Below are positions 52,271-60,499 of a DNA stretch of 64,000 nucleotides, piece by piece. Every line of letters begins with the position of its first letter. The first letter of the stretch is position 1. Source of the DNA: Pseudomonas fluorescens (GTDB lineage: Bacteria > Pseudomonadota > Gammaproteobacteria > Pseudomonadales > Pseudomonadaceae); assembly GCF_001708445.1 (NCBI RefSeq), contig NZ_CP015637.1:4775001-4839000 (forward strand), written 5' to 3'. The notes under the pieces are model-generated. The model did no database searches. It was not told where the DNA came from and worked only from the letters and a program-made list of their open reading frames with translations. The translations under genes and the position numbers were made by a program.

Positions 52271-52370
52271 TGTAGGAACGAGCGTGCTCGCGAAAAGCGT
52301 CAACGATAACGCGGGCGCCCTGGATGTTCGCGACGCGCTCGGATTCTTCGCGAGCACGCTCGCTTCTACA
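52271..52370. repeat. REPIN (GTAGGAACGAGC variant)
   Basis: Inverted pair of the first REP type with shared internal text (GCGTCAACGATAACGCGGGC). It lies in the 360-base gap between the divergent BenE-type and GntR genes. In the rest of the gap TACAAT (52487-52492) is a possible -10 for the GntR gene with no convincing -35; nothing else was recognised. Confidence 0.85.
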
Positions 52371-52598
52371 GTGGGGTGTCGTTCGTGGGAAATCTTGGAT
52401 TCAAGCCTAAACTCAAACGTAACTACTCATTGCAATACAGCCGGCGCCGCAAACAGCCGTACAGTGTGTTGGCGCAGTGGGTTGTGTACAATGTGCCGTG
52501 TTTTTAGCTGATACTTGCCAGCGACCCATTGTTGCCGTATTACCTTAAAGTCGCCGTATTACCGTTAATTCGCCGCCGTTCTCCCGACCCGAGTGCCC

Positions 52599-53363
52599 AT
52601 GAACGAACAGTTGCAACCTCTCAAGAAACAACCGCGAGCCGGCAAGGCCGGTCGCAGCGGAACCCAGGACGATATCGTCTACGCGCATATCTTCGAGGCG
52701 ATCCTCGAACAACGCCTGGCACCCGGTACCAAATTGAGTGAAGAGGCACTGGGCGAAATCTTCGGCGTCAGCCGTACCATCATTCGCCGCGCCCTGTCGC
52801 GCCTGGCCCATGAAGGCGTGGTGTTGCTGCGGCCCAATCGCGGCGCGGTGGTGGCCAGCCCAAGCGTCGAGGAAGCACGCCAAGTGTTCCTCGCCCGGCG
52901 CCTGGTAGAGCGAGCGATCACCGAGTTGGCCGTGCAGCACGCCACCGCCGAGCAACTGGCCGAACTACGCCAGATGGTCAACGACGAGCGCGACAGCTTC
53001 TCCCGTGGCGATCGCGGTGCCGGTATCCGCCTCTCTGGCGAGTTCCACCTCAAGCTGGCCGAGGCGGCGAAGAACGCGCCGCTGATCAGCTTCCAGCGCA
53101 GCCTGGTGTCCCAGACCTCGTTGATCATTGCGCAGTACGAAAGCGGCAATCGCTCGCACTGTTCCTACGATGAACACACCCAGTTGATCGATGCGATCGA
53201 GGCCCGCGACGCGGCGCTGGCAGTTGACTTGATGATGCACCACATGGACCACATCGACAGCAAGCTCAACCTCGACGAGGAAAGTGCGTCGGATGATTTG
53301 CATGCGGTGTTCTCGCATTTGTTGCAGACCAAGAAGCCGGGGCGTTCGCCTGTAAAGTTGTAA
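52599..53363 (+). CDS. GntR-family transcriptional regulator (FCD type)
   Basis: 254 residues from the ATG at 52599. Winged helix at about 20-90 (GTKLSEEALGEIFGVSRTII, then LRPNRGAVV), FCD effector domain at about 100-230 with metal-ligand residues in FHLKLAEAAKN and the late DEHTQLIDAIEARDAA. It reads away from the BenE-type gene and toward guaD, so it could regulate either the transporter or the purine genes. The ligand is unknown. Confidence 0.9.
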   Translation: MNEQLQPLKKQPRAGKAGRSGTQDDIVYAHIFEAILEQRLAPGTKLSEEALGEIFGVSRTIIRRALSRLAHEGVVLLRPNRGAVVASPSVEEARQVFLARRLVERAITELAVQHATAEQLAELRQMVNDERDSFSRGDRGAGIRLSGEFHLKLAEAAKNAPLISFQRSLVSQTSLIIAQYESGNRSHCSYDEHTQLIDAIEARDAALAVDLMMHHMDHIDSKLNLDEESASDDLHAVFSHLLQTKKPGRSPVKL

Positions 53364-53376
53364 ACCCGATTAAAGA

Positions 53377-53424
53377 ATGTGGGAGGGGGCAAGTCGAATC
53401 GTCGCACCGCCCCTCCCACATTTG
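53377..53424. repeat. REP palindrome (GTGGGAGGGGGC...GCCCCTCCCAC)
   Basis: Inverted repeat between the convergent GntR and guaD genes with the spacer AAGTCGAATCGTCGCACC. Bases 53385-53424 are identical to 8053-8092, showing recent copying or conversion between distant REP loci. Confidence 0.85.
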
Positions 53425-53443
53425 TTTTGTGTTGTGGCGCAGA

Positions 53444-54748
53444 TCAGCGTTGGTGCACCCGTTGGCCGGCCGCATAGGTCTGCAACAGCGTCCGATCATC
53501 CCCCAGCGTCATCAACACGAACAACGTCTCGGCTATGTTGTTGGCCTGCTTCAAGCGATAGCTCAGCAGTGGCGTGGCGTTGTAATCCAGCACCAGAAAG
53601 TCTGCATCGGTGCCTGGCTGCAACGTGCCGATCTTGTCTTCCAGGCGCAGCGCCCGCGCACCCCCGAGGGTGGCCAGGTACAACGACTTGAATGGGCTCA
53701 ACCGCGCGCCCTGCAGTTGCATGACCTTATAGGCTTCGTTCAAGGTTTGCAGCAGTGAGAAGCTGGTGCCGCCGCCCACATCCGTGCCCAGGCCAACGTT
53801 GAGCTTGTGTTTCTCGGCCATCGGCAGGTTGAACAGGCCGCTGCCGAGGAACAGGTTCGACGTCGGGCAGAACGCCACCGCCGACCCCGTCTCCGCCAGC
53901 CGCGCGCATTCGTCATCACACAGGTGCACACCGTGGGCGAACACCGAGCGCTCACCCAGCAGTTTGTAATGGTCGTACACATCCAGGTAGCCGTTGCGCT
54001 CTGGAAATAACGCCTTCACCCACTCGACTTCCTGCTTGTTCTCACTGATGTGCGTCTGCATGTACAGGTCCGGGTACTCGCCCAGCAGTTGCCCGGCCAA
54101 CGCCAATTGTTCCGGCGTGCTGGTGGGGGCGAAGCGCGGCGTGACCGCATAGTGCAGGCGGCCCTTGCCGTGCCAGCGTTCGATCAACGTCTTGCTTTCC
54201 TGGTAGCCGGATTCGGCGGTGTCGGTGAGGTAATCCGGGGCGTTGCGGTCCATCATCACTTTGCCGGCGATCATACGCAGGTCGAGTTTTGCGGCCGCTT
54301 CAAAGAACGCGTTCACCGACTGCGGATGCACGCTGCCGAACACCAGGGCGGTGGTGGTGCCATTGCGCAGCAATTCCTTGATGAAAATGTCGGCCACTTC
54401 TTCGGCGTGGGCCTTGTCGGCGAACTGGCGTTCGCACGGGAAGGTGTAAGTGTTGAGCCAGTCCAGTAACTGCTCGCCATAGGCGCCGACCATGCCGGTT
54501 TGCGGCAGGTGGATATGGGTATCGATCAGGCCTGGGGTAATCAGCGCATCCTGGTAGTGGGTGATGTCGATATCGGCGGGCAGCTTCGGCAGCAGGTCAC
54601 TGGCGTGGCCCAGGGCACTGATTTTGCCGTTTTCGATCACCAGCAGGCCGTCTTCGAAATACTCATAGGAGGCTTCGATGCCCACTTCAGCGGGGTCGGC
54701 GATGCTGTGCAGGAGGGCGGCACGGTAGGCTTTGCGAGTCAAAGGCAT
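53444..54748 (-). CDS. guaD: Guanine deaminase
   Basis: Zinc amidohydrolase converting guanine to xanthine. 434 residues from the ATG at 54748 (MPLTRKAYRAALLHS). Metal motifs: HIHLPQTG (HxH), QTHISENKQEV, the VFAHGVHL histidine and GLGTDVGGG aspartate; the PCERQF segment is typical of guanine deaminases. It closes xdhA-xdhB-xdhC-guaD, seven bases after xdhC; its product xanthine is the Xdh substrate. Confidence 0.95.
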   Translation of the reverse strand: MPLTRKAYRAALLHSIADPAEVGIEASYEYFEDGLLVIENGKISALGHASDLLPKLPADIDITHYQDALITPGLIDTHIHLPQTGMVGAYGEQLLDWLNTYTFPCERQFADKAHAEEVADIFIKELLRNGTTTALVFGSVHPQSVNAFFEAAAKLDLRMIAGKVMMDRNAPDYLTDTAESGYQESKTLIERWHGKGRLHYAVTPRFAPTSTPEQLALAGQLLGEYPDLYMQTHISENKQEVEWVKALFPERNGYLDVYDHYKLLGERSVFAHGVHLCDDECARLAETGSAVAFCPTSNLFLGSGLFNLPMAEKHKLNVGLGTDVGGGTSFSLLQTLNEAYKVMQLQGARLSPFKSLYLATLGGARALRLEDKIGTLQPGTDADFLVLDYNATPLLSYRLKQANNIAETLFVLMTLGDDRTLLQTYAAGQRVHQR

Positions 54749-54755
54749 GGTCGTC

Positions 54756-55598
54756 TCAATTGATAGCTTGGCTGCGGCGTGACACCGGCAGCAGTTTGGC
54801 AATAGGTTCGGCGCTCGCGGTGTGCTGGCCGAAATGGGCGTTATAGGTGGCGATGATTTCGCCGGCGATGGAGATGGCGATCTCTACCGGCAATTTGCCC
54901 TTTACCTCGGTGAGGCCCATGGGGCAGCGCATGCGTTGCAACTGCGCGGCGTCAAAGCCGCGATCACGCAGGCGGTGTTCGAACTTGACGCGTTTGGTCT
55001 TCGAGCCGATCAGGCCGAAGTAGGCAAAGTCATTACGCTTGAGCAGGGCGGCGGTCAGTTCCAGGTCCAGCGCGTGATTGTGGGTCATGACGATGCAATA
55101 ACTACCCGCGGGCAGGTCGGCAATTTCGTCCACCGGCTCTTCGCTGACGATTTTACGCACGCCCTGGGGGATATGTTCCGGGAATTCCTGCTCGCGCGAA
55201 TCGATCCAGCGCACCCGGCACGGCAGGCTCGCCAGCAACGGCACCAACGCGCGGCCGACGTGACCGGCGCCGAACACCGCGATCTGCGCCTGCACCTGGC
55301 CCATGGGTTCGAACAGCAATACGGTTACGCCACCGCAGCACTGGCCCAGGCTCGCGCCGAGGCTGAAGCGCTCCAGGTGGGTGTTCTGCTGGCCGCGCGC
55401 GAGCATGTCACGGGCGATCTGCATCGCCTTGTATTCCAGGTGTCCGCCACCGATGGTGTCGAAGGTTTGCGTGGCGCTGATCACCATCTTCGAACCGGCA
55501 TTGCGCGGCGTGGAGCCGAGCTCTTCGATGATGGTCACCAGTACGCAGGGTTCGCCTTGGTTCTGCAGGTCGGCGAGGGCGCTGATCCAGTTGTTCAT
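54756..55598 (-). CDS. xdhC: Xanthine dehydrogenase accessory protein XdhC
   Basis: 280 residues from the ATG at 55598 (AAGAGGTG Shine-Dalgarno). N-terminal XdhC/CoxI domain (VTIIEELGSTPRNAGSKM, then GGGHLEY) and C-terminal Rossmann domain (FGAGHVGRAL). In characterised systems it binds the molybdenum cofactor, aids its sulfuration and inserts it into XdhB. Lies between xdhB (117 bases upstream, across a REP doublet) and guaD. Confidence 0.95.
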   Translation of the reverse strand: MNNWISALADLQNQGEPCVLVTIIEELGSTPRNAGSKMVISATQTFDTIGGGHLEYKAMQIARDMLARGQQNTHLERFSLGASLGQCCGGVTVLLFEPMGQVQAQIAVFGAGHVGRALVPLLASLPCRVRWIDSREQEFPEHIPQGVRKIVSEEPVDEIADLPAGSYCIVMTHNHALDLELTAALLKRNDFAYFGLIGSKTKRVKFEHRLRDRGFDAAQLQRMRCPMGLTEVKGKLPVEIAISIAGEIIATYNAHFGQHTASAEPIAKLLPVSRRSQAIN

Positions 55599-55628
55599 AG
55601 TCACCTCTTGTGGTGTCTGTCAGGCCGT

Positions 55629-55703
55629 CATCGGGGGCAAGCCCCCTCCCACATTTTGATCTGTGAAGGCCTTCAAATGTGGGAGGGGGCTCGCCCCCGA
55701 TGG
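55629..55703. repeat. REP doublet between xdhB and xdhC
   Basis: CATCGGGGGCAAGCCCCC-TCCCACATTTT faces AAATGTGGGAGGGGGC-TCGCCCCCGATGG across a short spacer. Second REP family. It interrupts an otherwise compact operon and could lower xdhC-guaD expression relative to xdhAB. Confidence 0.88.
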
Positions 55704-55715
55704 CAGCGCCTCGGT

Positions 55716-58115
55716 CTAGAGCGAAGCCATCTCGGTTTCGGTTTCAACAGGCACCGCCGCCTGCAACTTGCGCATCTGCTCGCACCCCCACAACACCCGC
55801 TCCGGTGTCGCCGGTGCATCGATCTTCGGCTGATGGCGATAGTCACCCAGGCTCGCCACCGCATCTTTGATCGCACACCACGAGGCAATGCCGAGCATGA
55901 ACGGTGGCTCGCCCACGGCCTTGGAATGAAACACCGTGTCTTCCGGGTTCTTGCGGTTCTCCACCAGCTTCACGCGCAGGTCCAGCGGCATGTCGGCCAC
56001 CGCCGGGATCTTGTAGCTGGCCGGGCCGTTGGTCATCAGCTTGCCCTTGTTGTTCCACACCAGCTCTTCCATGGTCAGCCAGCCCATGCCCTGGATGAAG
56101 CCGCCTTCCACTTGGCCGATGTCGATCGCCGGGTTCAACGAGGCGCCCACGTCGTGGAGGATGTCGGTGCGCAGCATCTTGTATTCGCCGGTCAGGGTGT
56201 CGACGATCACCTCGCAACAGGCCGCGCCAAAGGCGTAGTAGTAGAACGGCCGCCCCCGCGCCTGGCTGCGGTCGTAGAAGATTTTCGGGGTCTTGTAGAA
56301 GCCAGTGCTCGACAGCGACACCTGGGCGAAGTACGCCTGCTGGATCAGCGCTTCAAAGGTCAGGATGTGATCGCGCACGCGCACATGGCCGTTGTGGAAT
56401 GCCACGTCGGCCTCACTCACGTCGTACTTGCGCGCGGCGAATTCCACCAGGCGTTGCTTGATGGTTTCGGCGGCGTTCTGCGCGGCCTTGCCGTTCAGGT
56501 CGGCACCGCTGGAGGCGGCGGTCGGCGAGGTGTTGGGCACCTTGTCGGTATTGGTGGCGGTGATCTGCACGCGGTCGATTTCCACCTGGAACACTTCGGC
56601 CACCACCTGTGCGACCTTGGTGTTCAACCCCTGGCCCATTTCGGTACCACCGTGGTTCAGGTGGATGCTGCCGTCGGTGTAGATATGGATCAACGCACCG
56701 GCCTGGTTCAGGAAACTGGCGGTAAAGGAAATACCGAATTTCACCGGGGTCAGCGCCAGGCCTTTTTTCAGGATCGGGCTGTGGGCGTTGTACAGGCGGA
56801 TCGCTTCACGGCGCTCGGCGTATTGGCTGCTGGCTTCAAGCTCAGCGGTCATTTCCTCGAGCATGTTGTGCTCGACGGTCTGGTAGTAGTGAGTGACGTT
56901 GCGCTCGGTCTTGCCGTAGTAGTTGGCCTTGCGCACGGCCAGCGGATCCTGGCCTAAGTGGCGGGCGATGGCGTCCATCACTTCCTCGATGGCGACCATG
57001 CCTTGGGGGCCGCCAAAGCCCCGGTAGGCGGTGTTGGACGCGGTGTTGGTCTTGCAGCGGTGGCCGTTGACCGTGGCGTCGCCCAGGTAATACGCGTTGT
57101 CGGCGTGGAACATTGCGCGGTCGACAATCGAGTTCGACAGGTCCGGCGAGCAACCGCAGTTACCCGCCAGTTCCAGGTTGATACCCTGCAGGCGACCGCT
57201 GTCGTCGAAGCCCACGTCGTATTCGATATAGAAGGGGTGGCGCTTGCCGGTCATCAGCATGTCTTCGACACGGGGCAGGCGCATCTTGGTCGGCTGCCCG
57301 GTCAGGCGCGCGACCACCGCGCACAGGCACGCCGGGCTGGCTGCCTGGGTTTCCTTGCCGCCGAAACCACCGCCCATGCGACGCATATCGACGACGATCT
57401 TGTTCATCGACACGTCAAGTACTTCGGCCACCAGCTTCTGTATTTCGGTGGGGTTCTGGGTGGAGCAGTAGACGATCATGCCGCCGTCTTCGGTGGGCAT
57501 CACTGACGAGATCTGGGTTTCCAGGTAGAAGTGTTCCTGGCCGCCGATATGCAGGGTGCCCTGGAGGCGGTTTTTTGCGGTCGCCAGTGCGCCGGCCGAA
57601 TCACCGCGTTGGTGGGTGTGGCTGTCGAGCACGAAATGCTTATTGCGAAAGGCCTCGACCACATCCAATACGGGTTCGAGGTCTTCGTATTCGATCACGG
57701 CCGCCATCGCGGCCTTGCGTGCGGTTTCCAGATCGCGGGCAGCCACGGCCAATACCACTTGGCCGACAAACTGCACGGTGTCGATGGCCAGCAGCGGGTC
57801 GCCGGGCATCAGCGGGCCGATGTCTTTCAGGCCTGGCACGTCTTCATGTGTGATGACGATACGCACACCGTCGAAGGCGTAGCAGGGCGCGGTGTCGATG
57901 CTGAGGATCTTCGCGTGGGCGCGGTCGGACATGCGCGCATACAGGTGCAACTGGTTGGGGAATTCCAGGCGGTCATCGATGTACTGCGCTTCACCGCTGA
58001 CGTGCTTGGCGGCGCTGTCATGCTTGACGCTGCGGCCGACCCCGGAGGTCAGGTCCTGGGCAAACAGCTCGGCCAGTTCGGCCTGGGTTTTTACCACGGC
58101 GTGATGGTTAGACAT
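55716..58115 (-). CDS. xdhB: Xanthine dehydrogenase, molybdopterin-binding subunit XdhB
   Basis: 799 residues. Catalyses xanthine/hypoxanthine hydroxylation at the molybdenum centre. Recognisable: GEAQYIDD near the N-terminus, EQEHFYLE-like GGQEHFYLETQ, MGGGFGGKETQA, the GFGGPQGM loop with its preceding arginine (TAYRGFGG), and the late catalytic-glutamate region KAVGEPPFMLG. Overlaps xdhA by eight bases; pairs with it as the large subunit. Confidence 0.96.
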   Translation of the reverse strand: MSNHHAVVKTQAELAELFAQDLTSGVGRSVKHDSAAKHVSGEAQYIDDRLEFPNQLHLYARMSDRAHAKILSIDTAPCYAFDGVRIVITHEDVPGLKDIGPLMPGDPLLAIDTVQFVGQVVLAVAARDLETARKAAMAAVIEYEDLEPVLDVVEAFRNKHFVLDSHTHQRGDSAGALATAKNRLQGTLHIGGQEHFYLETQISSVMPTEDGGMIVYCSTQNPTEIQKLVAEVLDVSMNKIVVDMRRMGGGFGGKETQAASPACLCAVVARLTGQPTKMRLPRVEDMLMTGKRHPFYIEYDVGFDDSGRLQGINLELAGNCGCSPDLSNSIVDRAMFHADNAYYLGDATVNGHRCKTNTASNTAYRGFGGPQGMVAIEEVMDAIARHLGQDPLAVRKANYYGKTERNVTHYYQTVEHNMLEEMTAELEASSQYAERREAIRLYNAHSPILKKGLALTPVKFGISFTASFLNQAGALIHIYTDGSIHLNHGGTEMGQGLNTKVAQVVAEVFQVEIDRVQITATNTDKVPNTSPTAASSGADLNGKAAQNAAETIKQRLVEFAARKYDVSEADVAFHNGHVRVRDHILTFEALIQQAYFAQVSLSSTGFYKTPKIFYDRSQARGRPFYYYAFGAACCEVIVDTLTGEYKMLRTDILHDVGASLNPAIDIGQVEGGFIQGMGWLTMEELVWNNKGKLMTNGPASYKIPAVADMPLDLRVKLVENRKNPEDTVFHSKAVGEPPFMLGIASWCAIKDAVASLGDYRHQPKIDAPATPERVLWGCEQMRKLQAAVPVETETEMASL

Positions 58116-59556
58116 AAGCGGTCACCCGAGTCTCGATGTGCGGCGTTTGCAGCTCGATAAAGTATTTGCGCAGCAGGTTCTGCGCGCTGAGCAGGCGGTA
58201 TTCCTTGCTGGCGCGGAAGTCCGACAACGGGGTGAAATCCTCGGCCAGGGCAGTGCAGGCTTTCTCGACGGTGGCGGCATTCCAGGTGGCGCCGATCAGC
58301 ACGCTCTCGCAATGTTTCGCGCGTTTCGGGGTGGCGGCCATGCCCCCGAAGGCAACACGCGCATCGCTGATCACACCGTTGTCGATCTTGAGGTTGAAAG
58401 CCGCGCATACGGCGGAAATATCGTCGTCCAGGCGCTTGGACACTTTGTACGCCCGGAATAGCGCGTGGCCCTTGGGCACGATGATTTTCTCGATGAACTC
58501 GCTGTCCTGGCGTGCGGTGACGCGGTAGTCGATGAAGTAATCTTCCAGCGCCAACGTACGACGGGTGTTGCCCTTGCACAGCACGATCTGCGCGCCGAGG
58601 GCGATCAGCAGTGGTGGCGAATCGCCAATCGGCGAGGCGTTGCCGATATTGCCGCCCAGGGTGCCTTGGTTGCGGATTTGCAGGGACGCGAAACGGTGCA
58701 GCAGCTCACCGAAGTCCGGGTAGGCCTGGTGCAGCGCGGTGTAGCAGTCGGAAAGAGGGGCGGCGGCGCCTATTTCCAGGCGATCGTCGAAGGATTCAAT
58801 GCGCTTCATTTCGTCGATGTTGCCGACGTAGATCATCACCGGCAGCGTGCGGTGGAACTGGGTGACTTCCAGCGCCAGGTCAGTGCCGCCAGCCAGCAGC
58901 CGGGCTTGCGGGTAGGCATCGTAGAGGTCGGCGAGGTCGGCGACGGTCAGGGGGACCAGGCAGCGTTTGTCGCCGCTGTTGAGTTCACCGGTTTGCGTCG
59001 GCGCGATGGCCTTGAGGCGTGCGATGGTTTCGACTTGCTGGCTGTCGAACTGGTCCTGGGGTTTGTTACAGCAGGCCTGCTCGGCGGCGGCCAGGATCGG
59101 GCGGTAGCCGGTGCAACGGCACAAGTTGCCGGCCAGGGCTTCATGGGCTTTCTGGCTATCTGGCGCGTCGCTGTTCTTTTGCAGGGCAAACAGTGACATC
59201 ACAAAACCGGGGGTGCAAAAGCCGCATTGCGACCCGTGGCACTCGACCATTGCCTGTTGCACGCTGTGCAGTTGATCCTGGTGCTTCAGGTCTTCGACGC
59301 TGATCAATTGTTTGCCATGCAACGATGAGACAAACGTCAGGCAGGCATTGAGGCTGCGGTAGCGAATCCGCTCAGCGCCTGGCTCGTCGCTGTGCAGCTC
59401 GCCGACCACCACGGTGCATGCACCGCAATCGCCGCTGGCGCAGCCTTCCTTGGTGCCGGATTTGCCCAGGTGCTCACGCAAATAGTTGAGCACGGTCAGG
59501 TTGGGGTCCAGGGCGTGCTCGCTACGGAGCTCCTGGTTAAGTAGAAACTGGATCAC
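58108..59556 (-). CDS. xdhA: Xanthine dehydrogenase small subunit XdhA (2Fe-2S and FAD)
   Basis: 482 residues. Two [2Fe-2S] domains at 1-165 (GCASGDCGACTV; CGFCTPGFVMSL with GNLCRCTGYRP), then an FAD domain (about 190-475) with LLAGGTDLALEV and LGGNIGNASPIGDSPP. Passes electrons from the molybdenum subunit to NAD+. First gene of xdhABC-guaD, divergent from a GntR regulator 281 bases away. Confidence 0.96.
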   Translation of the reverse strand: MIQFLLNQELRSEHALDPNLTVLNYLREHLGKSGTKEGCASGDCGACTVVVGELHSDEPGAERIRYRSLNACLTFVSSLHGKQLISVEDLKHQDQLHSVQQAMVECHGSQCGFCTPGFVMSLFALQKNSDAPDSQKAHEALAGNLCRCTGYRPILAAAEQACCNKPQDQFDSQQVETIARLKAIAPTQTGELNSGDKRCLVPLTVADLADLYDAYPQARLLAGGTDLALEVTQFHRTLPVMIYVGNIDEMKRIESFDDRLEIGAAAPLSDCYTALHQAYPDFGELLHRFASLQIRNQGTLGGNIGNASPIGDSPPLLIALGAQIVLCKGNTRRTLALEDYFIDYRVTARQDSEFIEKIIVPKGHALFRAYKVSKRLDDDISAVCAAFNLKIDNGVISDARVAFGGMAATPKRAKHCESVLIGATWNAATVEKACTALAEDFTPLSDFRASKEYRLLSAQNLLRKYFIELQTPHIETRVTAYV

Positions 59557-59682
59557 GGAAGGCCTCGCAGACTCATTATTGTTGTTAACCGCTTTGCGCC
59601 GAATCTAGTCATGTCTGACTTTTCGGTCAATGATTTTCTGACTGTGAGGTCAAGAAATTGCGATCACAACACTTTCAATTAT

Positions 59683-59701
59683 GGTCCAGTCTTCTGGAAC
59701 C
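59683..59701. promoter_or_regulatory. Imperfect palindrome in the xdhA/GntR divergent gap
   Basis: GGTCCAG-TCTT-CTGGAACC, arms differing by one inserted A, in the 281-base gap 59557-59837. It resembles GntR/FCD operators in size but not in the usual TNGTNNNACNA sequence. The gap otherwise shows only a weak possible promoter for the GntR gene (TTGCGC...TATCGA before 59820). Confidence 0.3.
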
Positions 59702-59837
59702 GCTGTTTTTGGGGGGCTTCTGGGTTTCAGCGCTGCTTATTCCGTGCCAAATTCAGCAAGGTGGGCCTAGCGCCATCAGCCAGGCATTTGCGCTACACTG
59801 CCGCGCTTGTATCGATAGAAGATTTTGAAGGGAAAAC

Positions 59838-60497
59838 ATGACGTTCAAGGCGCCGGACAGTCTCGCCGAGCAAATTGCTCACCACCTCGCCGAACGTATC
59901 ATTCGCGGCGATCTCAAGCCTGGGGAGCGGATCCAGGAACAGAAAGTCACGCTGGCGCTCAATGTCAGCCGTGGTTCCGTGCGTGAAGCCTTATTGATCC
60001 TCGAACGTCGCCACCTGATCGCGATCCTGCCGCGCCGTGGCGCCCACGTCACCGAGCTCACCGCACACAAGGTGCAGAGCCTGTGCACGTTGATGAGTGA
60101 GCTGTATATCCTGCTCGGCAATGCGGTGGCCCAGGGCTGGCAGACCCAGGCTGACATGGCGCCGTTCCTGCAGATCCAGCAGCGCCTGGTCGGCAGTTTC
60201 GAGCGCCAGGACATCCGCGCCTTTGTCGAAGAATGCTTCAGCGTGATGCGCGCCGCGTACCCCTTCGCCAACAACCCGTATTTGCAGGAAACCGTCGAAA
60301 ACCTGCAGCCGGCGATGAACCGTGCCTATTACCTGGCCCTCGATCAGCGCAAGGCCTCCATGAGCGAGTACCTGGCGTTGTTCGAGCAATTGCTCGCCGC
60401 CGTGCTTGCCCGCGACCTGCCGCAGATTCGCCAGGTGTTGTCGGCCTATGGCCAGCGTAGTTGCTCGCTGGTCATCGCTGCGTTGGCGGACGCCTAA
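59838..60497 (+). CDS. GntR-family transcriptional regulator (FCD type), probable purine-catabolism regulator
   Basis: 219 residues. Winged helix at about 8-75 (AERIIRGDLKPGERIQEQKV, NVSRGSVREALLILE, LPRRGAHV), FCD domain at about 85-215. Divergent from xdhA, so control of xdhABC-guaD is the likely role. Its stop lies only two bases before the smc start, so smc may be transcribed from this gene's promoter. The ATG follows a GAAGGGAA Shine-Dalgarno. Confidence 0.9.
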   Translation: MTFKAPDSLAEQIAHHLAERIIRGDLKPGERIQEQKVTLALNVSRGSVREALLILERRHLIAILPRRGAHVTELTAHKVQSLCTLMSELYILLGNAVAQGWQTQADMAPFLQIQQRLVGSFERQDIRAFVEECFSVMRAAYPFANNPYLQETVENLQPAMNRAYYLALDQRKASMSEYLALFEQLLAAVLARDLPQIRQVLSAYGQRSCSLVIAALADA

Positions 60498-60499
60498 GC

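Noticed and set aside
60461..60499. Upstream extension of smc to 60461
   Set aside because: It lies inside the GntR gene and encodes no conserved residues; GTG at 60500 gives the conserved SMC N-terminus.
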